A DNA stretch of 64,000 bases from Hyphomicrobiales bacterium (GTDB taxonomy: Bacteria > Pseudomonadota > Alphaproteobacteria > Rhizobiales > Rhizobiaceae). The stretch is from assembly GCA_900469625.1 (NCBI GenBank), contig UBXV01000013.1, forward strand, positions 62,001 through 126,000. The letters are read 5' to 3'. Shown here piece after piece: positions 62,201 through 64,000 of this stretch; positions within the stretch are counted from its first letter, which is position 1, and every line of letters starts with the position of its first letter. The position numbers and the translations under genes are program-made. The notes under the pieces were generated by a model that did not search any database, was not told where the DNA came from, and saw only the letters and a program-made list of their open reading frames with translations.

Positions 62201-62582
62201 TGTTGACGCCGTAGGTGCCGGGCAGCCGCGAAAACACCCCGACATCTCCGTCCTGGCGCGTGCCGTAGGTGCCGAGCCCTGCGTTTTTCAGGATGCCTGG
62301 AATGTCGCGGGCATAGGTGCTGTTGGCCCTGAATTCCTGGAAGGTCAGGATGTCGTAGTTACCCTTGATGAAGAAATCCGACATCACGCTCGGATTGGCC
62401 TTGAACCGATCCAGCCAGGTGTTGAGCGTCAGGATCTTCATGCTGTCGTCCGCAGCCCCGGCACTTGCCGCCGAAAGGGCAAGGCTGGTGCCGCACAGAA
62501 GAAGCGCCGTCGCCAGGCGTAGCGGCTGCCGCAGGCGCGCGAAAGCCGCCACCCCGCGGATGTCATGTCCACGTTGTCTCAT
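59283..62582 (-). CDS. Autotransporter with EEP (endonuclease/exonuclease/phosphatase) passenger domain
   Basis: 1099 residues from ATG 62582 (GGAG 8 bases upstream). Signal peptide with long basic N-region, ending near ASAGA (43). The EEP domain spans about 48-378 with all active-site motifs: LTLNTW (N54), FQEF (E83), TTHLN (H153), TGDFNAG (D186, N188), RVKIDHF (D324, H325) and LSDHEPV (D368, H369). A cysteine pair near 460-475 and a beta-helix with the autotransporter repeat KLGAGALVLSGQNTYTGETV near 553-572 follow. The barrel is about the last 270 residues, ending KVRF. EEP enzymes cut phosphodiesters (DNA, RNA, lipids) or phosphomonoesters; here the enzyme would act at the cell surface. 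Substrate unknown. The barrel and linker closely resemble those of the S8 autotransporter. Confidence 0.92.
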   Translation of the reverse strand: MRQRGHDIRGVAAFARLRQPLRLATALLLCGTSLALSAASAGAADDSMKILTLNTWLDRFKANPSVMSDFFIKGNYDILTFQEFRANSTYARDIPGILKNAGLGTYGTRQDGDVGVFSRLPGTYGVNTLGDIATFTVVDPTVSKPQTVVGTTHLNYYDPATNRIEEAKGLNKWAKGETRPVILTGDFNAGDVSERGLHSISQQELLLKTYVKSPSNTFYLGLLREYAKDQQALDAYIAQWKGKSASAINASTVPTGLFADEMYPVAGNLPQTMNILKKQYQLLQLPSEREQFTPHGLNDGSVTWPSHGEDATNVWASWHRVKIDHFLASRPFGKWWTINDDPNDPYSGVITDVSYVTNPDGSKTPLSDHEPVAHTLRWVGPVLETYTDPGSAAAKTRVVWGEKASTFAEKGKEFVLSRNNMRNDVYLGQISDENGLPILAGLTDTEKKTLLDCASADPRFQQAIRDYCIDDHSFIGETRVADGGTVIVNEDAALGNADAKLRLDGGGLRVTGRDMHLLNRDVVLEGAGGSFDIADAQNVLAIERAITGAGSLTKLGAGALVLSGQNTYTGETVVKSGLLSVQGSIASSSKLVVETGGTIGGVGSFGSLTVANGGVIAPGNSIGTLNVTGDITFAAGSAYHVEANEKGESDRIAATGKAILNGGSVLALASGNAYAPQTAYKILSADGGVSGTFADVASSLAFLDPTLAYGANDVTLTLSRNDIRFDDVAVTANQKAAAAGADSLGFANAAYAAVINLDKTAAPLAFDQLSGEIHSSVKGMLLQDGLLLRDVAINRIRSAFGDDHGKTTPVLAYGEGGIESVAPDTDRFAFWSQAFGTWGDTDGNDNAAAFDRNTSGFLAGMDGLVGDTWRLGLAGGYSRSNFDAADRRSSGDSENYHIGVHAGTQIGALSLTAGATHSWHRIETSRSVLFPGFEDALSAVYDARTAQLFGEASYAMEAGPFGFEGFANLAYLNLDTDAFKEGGGAAALGGAADHSDATFTTIGLRASRDVAFGETVATMRGTVGWRHAFGDVIPTSALAFSGGDAFTVAGAPIARDAAIVEAGVDFNIAPSATLGVNYSGQVGSGVSDHGVNARLKVRF

Positions 62583-62821
62583 CGTTTGACTCCAAATGTC
62601 GCGATATGCTCACGCGCTGTCACAAAGCCTTCATCGCGATGCTGTTGATGACAGGCGCGCTTGCCGGAAAGTACGATTTGGACCATTACCGACGTTGAAT
62701 GTCAGTTTTGCAACATTTTAGCGGGCGCGATAAAATTTCACACAATGGACATGTCGTTCCACAATTCTTTACGGAACGACAGCCGGCACAATGCTAGCAA
62801 GACGGGATCGGAACTTTCGGG
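62583..62821. promoter_or_regulatory. Divergent promoter region, EEP autotransporter and DeoR regulator
   Basis: 239 bases, AT-rich for this window around 62690-62770. Contains a perfect 9-bp inverted repeat (62752-62781). Likely holds both promoters. No sigma-54 motif seen. Confidence 0.5.
62752..62781. promoter_or_regulatory. Inverted repeat, candidate DeoR operator
   Basis: TGTCGTTCC, a 12-base spacer and GGAACGACA. The arms are perfect. It ends 40 bases before the deoR-type start and lies 170 bases upstream of the autotransporter start, so it could serve autoregulation and control of the divergent gene. Confidence 0.5.
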
Positions 62822-63613
62822 ATGACGGTGATGGACGAGCAGACGGCCGGTGGCGAAGACAAGAAGACGCGGCGTCAAATGCGGCTTCTCAGTCACCTCG
62901 AAAAGAACCATTACATTTCGATCGAGGAAATCACCGTCATGTTCGGCGTGACGACGCAGACCGCGCGGCGCGACATCATGGCGCTCGAGCAGGACGGGCG
63001 GGTTCGCCGCCTGCATGGCGGCGCGACCATCGCCACACCGGTGGATCCGGCCATCTACCGCCAGCGGCGCGTCGACAACGCCGCGCTGAAGGAAAGGATC
63101 GGCCAGCTCACGGCCGATCTGGTGCCGGATGGCGCAGCCGTTTTCCTCGATACCGGCACCACCTGCGAAGCGGTCGCTCGCGCCCTGCTCAAACGCCGCG
63201 ACCTGCGGGTCGTTACCTATAGCCTGCGCGTGGCGACGACGCTCAGCGAGAGCAGCAACTTCGCGGTGGCTGTGCCCGGCGGCTTCGTCCGGCAGGTCGA
63301 CGCCGGCGTCTTTCGCGAAGAGACCGCCGATTACATCCGCAAGTTCAAGTTCGACATCGCCATCATCTCGGTCAGCGGCATCGACCAGGACGGCGATATC
63401 GGCGACGACGATCACGCCGAGGTCGCGGCCGTCTCCGCGGCAATGAAGCAGGCCGAACGCATCATCCTTGCCGTCGACAGCAGCAAGTTTTCAAGGCGCG
63501 CACTCGTGCGCCTGGCGTCTCTCGCCGATATCGACGCGCTGGTCACAGACAGCCTGCCGGACGCCGGCATCGTTGCGCTGCTGGAAAGGCACGGCGTGGC
63601 CATTCACCACTAG
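62822..63613 (+). CDS. DeoR/GlpR-family transcriptional regulator
   Basis: 263 residues from ATG 62822 (ATG 62831 also possible). HTH at about 15-70 (RRQMRLLSHLEKNHYISIEEITVMFGVTTQTARRDIMALEQDGRVRRLHGGA), the typical DeoR pattern, followed by the sugar-phosphate-binding DeoRC domain with VFLDTGTTCEAVARAL, SLRVATTLSE and VDSSKFSRRALVRLASL. DeoR regulators usually respond to phosphorylated sugars or glycerol-3-phosphate. Divergent from the EEP autotransporter gene, which it may control. Confidence 0.92.
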   Translation: MTVMDEQTAGGEDKKTRRQMRLLSHLEKNHYISIEEITVMFGVTTQTARRDIMALEQDGRVRRLHGGATIATPVDPAIYRQRRVDNAALKERIGQLTADLVPDGAAVFLDTGTTCEAVARALLKRRDLRVVTYSLRVATTLSESSNFAVAVPGGFVRQVDAGVFREETADYIRKFKFDIAIISVSGIDQDGDIGDDDHAEVAAVSAAMKQAERIILAVDSSKFSRRALVRLASLADIDALVTDSLPDAGIVALLERHGVAIHH

Positions 63614-63633
63614 CCGCAGGGGAACACCGCCCG

Positions 63634-64000
63634 TCAGACGATTGCCAGTCCCGACGAGCAAACCGTTATGTTGCGCCCCCGCGCCTTGGCGTCGAGCAGG
63701 GCCGCATCGGCCCGCGTCAGGAGCGTCGCCACCGTGCCCTCGCGCGGCGACGAGGCGATACCGATCGAGACCGATACGGAACCGAGGATGCGGCCGCGAT
63801 GGGAAAGCGGCGTCGTGCCGATCTTTTCGCGCAGCCGCTCGGCGAATTCGAACCCCGCCGCCTCGCTCATATCCGGCAGGAGCATGGTGAATTCTTCGCC
63901 ACCGAAACGATAGGTCGTTGCGAGGTCCCCCGCCGCGTCCAGCATGATCTGGGCGACGTATTGCATCACGACGTCGCCGGCATCGTGCCCAAACTCGTCG
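63634..64000 (-). CDS. GGDEF diguanylate cyclase domain protein, C-terminal part (cut by window end)
   Basis: About 122 residues visible; the N-terminus lies beyond the window. DEFGHDAGDVVMQYVAQIM leads to the active-site loop RFGGEEFTMLLPDM (GGEEF, the active form) and then SVSVSIGIASSPREGTVATLLTRADAALLDAKARGRN, the standard end of the domain. The product is cyclic-di-GMP. Sensory domains cannot be seen here. It converges with the DeoR gene (20-base gap). Confidence 0.92.
   Translation of the reverse strand, partial: DEFGHDAGDVVMQYVAQIMLDAAGDLATTYRFGGEEFTMLLPDMSEAAGFEFAERLREKIGTTPLSHRGRILGSVSVSIGIASSPREGTVATLLTRADAALLDAKARGRNITVCSSGLAIV

Noticed and set aside
1-64000. CRISPR arrays, tRNA/rRNA genes, insertion sequences, phage genes, toxin-antitoxin pairs
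   Set aside because: Read through for regular repeats, cloverleaf-like stretches, transposase motifs and typical small gene pairs; none was seen. A systematic scan was not possible here.

Overview
The window is GC-rich DNA of a free-living alphaproteobacterium, most likely Rhizobiaceae (Ensifer/Sinorhizobium or Rhizobium). Supporting signs are a napEFDABC operon, a eukaryotic-type glutamine synthetase II behind a sigma-54 promoter, Aap-like amino-acid permeases, a DUF930 protein, dense ABC uptake operons and a palindromic intergenic repeat of rhizobial type. No insertion sequence, phage gene, tRNA, rRNA or CRISPR array was seen. I cannot tell from the sequence whether the replicon is a chromosome, chromid or plasmid.

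Layout. 1-910: end of a DUF2161 gene and a DUF454 membrane protein. 951-5610 (-): periplasmic nitrate reductase operon. 6088-13028 (+): acetyltransferase, NagZ-type GH3 enzyme and a complete Opp/Dpp-type ABC importer, closed by a strong bidirectional terminator. 13149-14189 (-): glnII. 14581-16943: MocR regulator divergent from a DMT exporter. 16965-19153: LysR divergent from an NmrA-like reductase and a DUF2798 protein. 19279-26015 (+): GntR regulator, NanE, NanK and a CUT1-type ABC importer for N-acetylmannosamine or a related amino sugar. 26035-36990: an island for peptides with D-amino acids, holding M19 dipeptidase, Dpp-type importer, D-aminopeptidase, LysR, D-amino-acid aminotransferase and DmpA-type peptidase. 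37310-40120: subtilisin-like autotransporter. 40167-41765: DUF930 protein and a small membrane protein. 41975-45298: Aap-like importer lacking its ATPase. 45380-48495: flavoprotein and an ABC exporter. 48998-58956 (+): a PgtC/PgtB/PgtA-like sensing system, then a sigma-54-promoted AfuABC-like ABC importer and a histidine phosphatase. 59283-62582 (-): an autotransporter carrying an endonuclease/exonuclease/phosphatase (EEP) domain, divergent from a DeoR regulator. 63634-64000 (-): partial GGDEF protein.

The dominant theme is scavenging of cell-wall and cell-debris material: amino sugars, D-amino-acid peptides and probably phosphate esters. The most striking features are: (i) a sensing module (solute-binding protein, kinase, sigma-54 activator) next to a perfect -24/-12 promoter with two tandem enhancer-like repeats; (ii) two autotransporters with closely similar barrels but different enzymatic passengers (S8 protease and EEP hydrolase); (iii) the D-amino-acid peptide island. 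In three of the ABC operons a perfect or near-perfect hairpin follows the solute-binding-protein gene directly.
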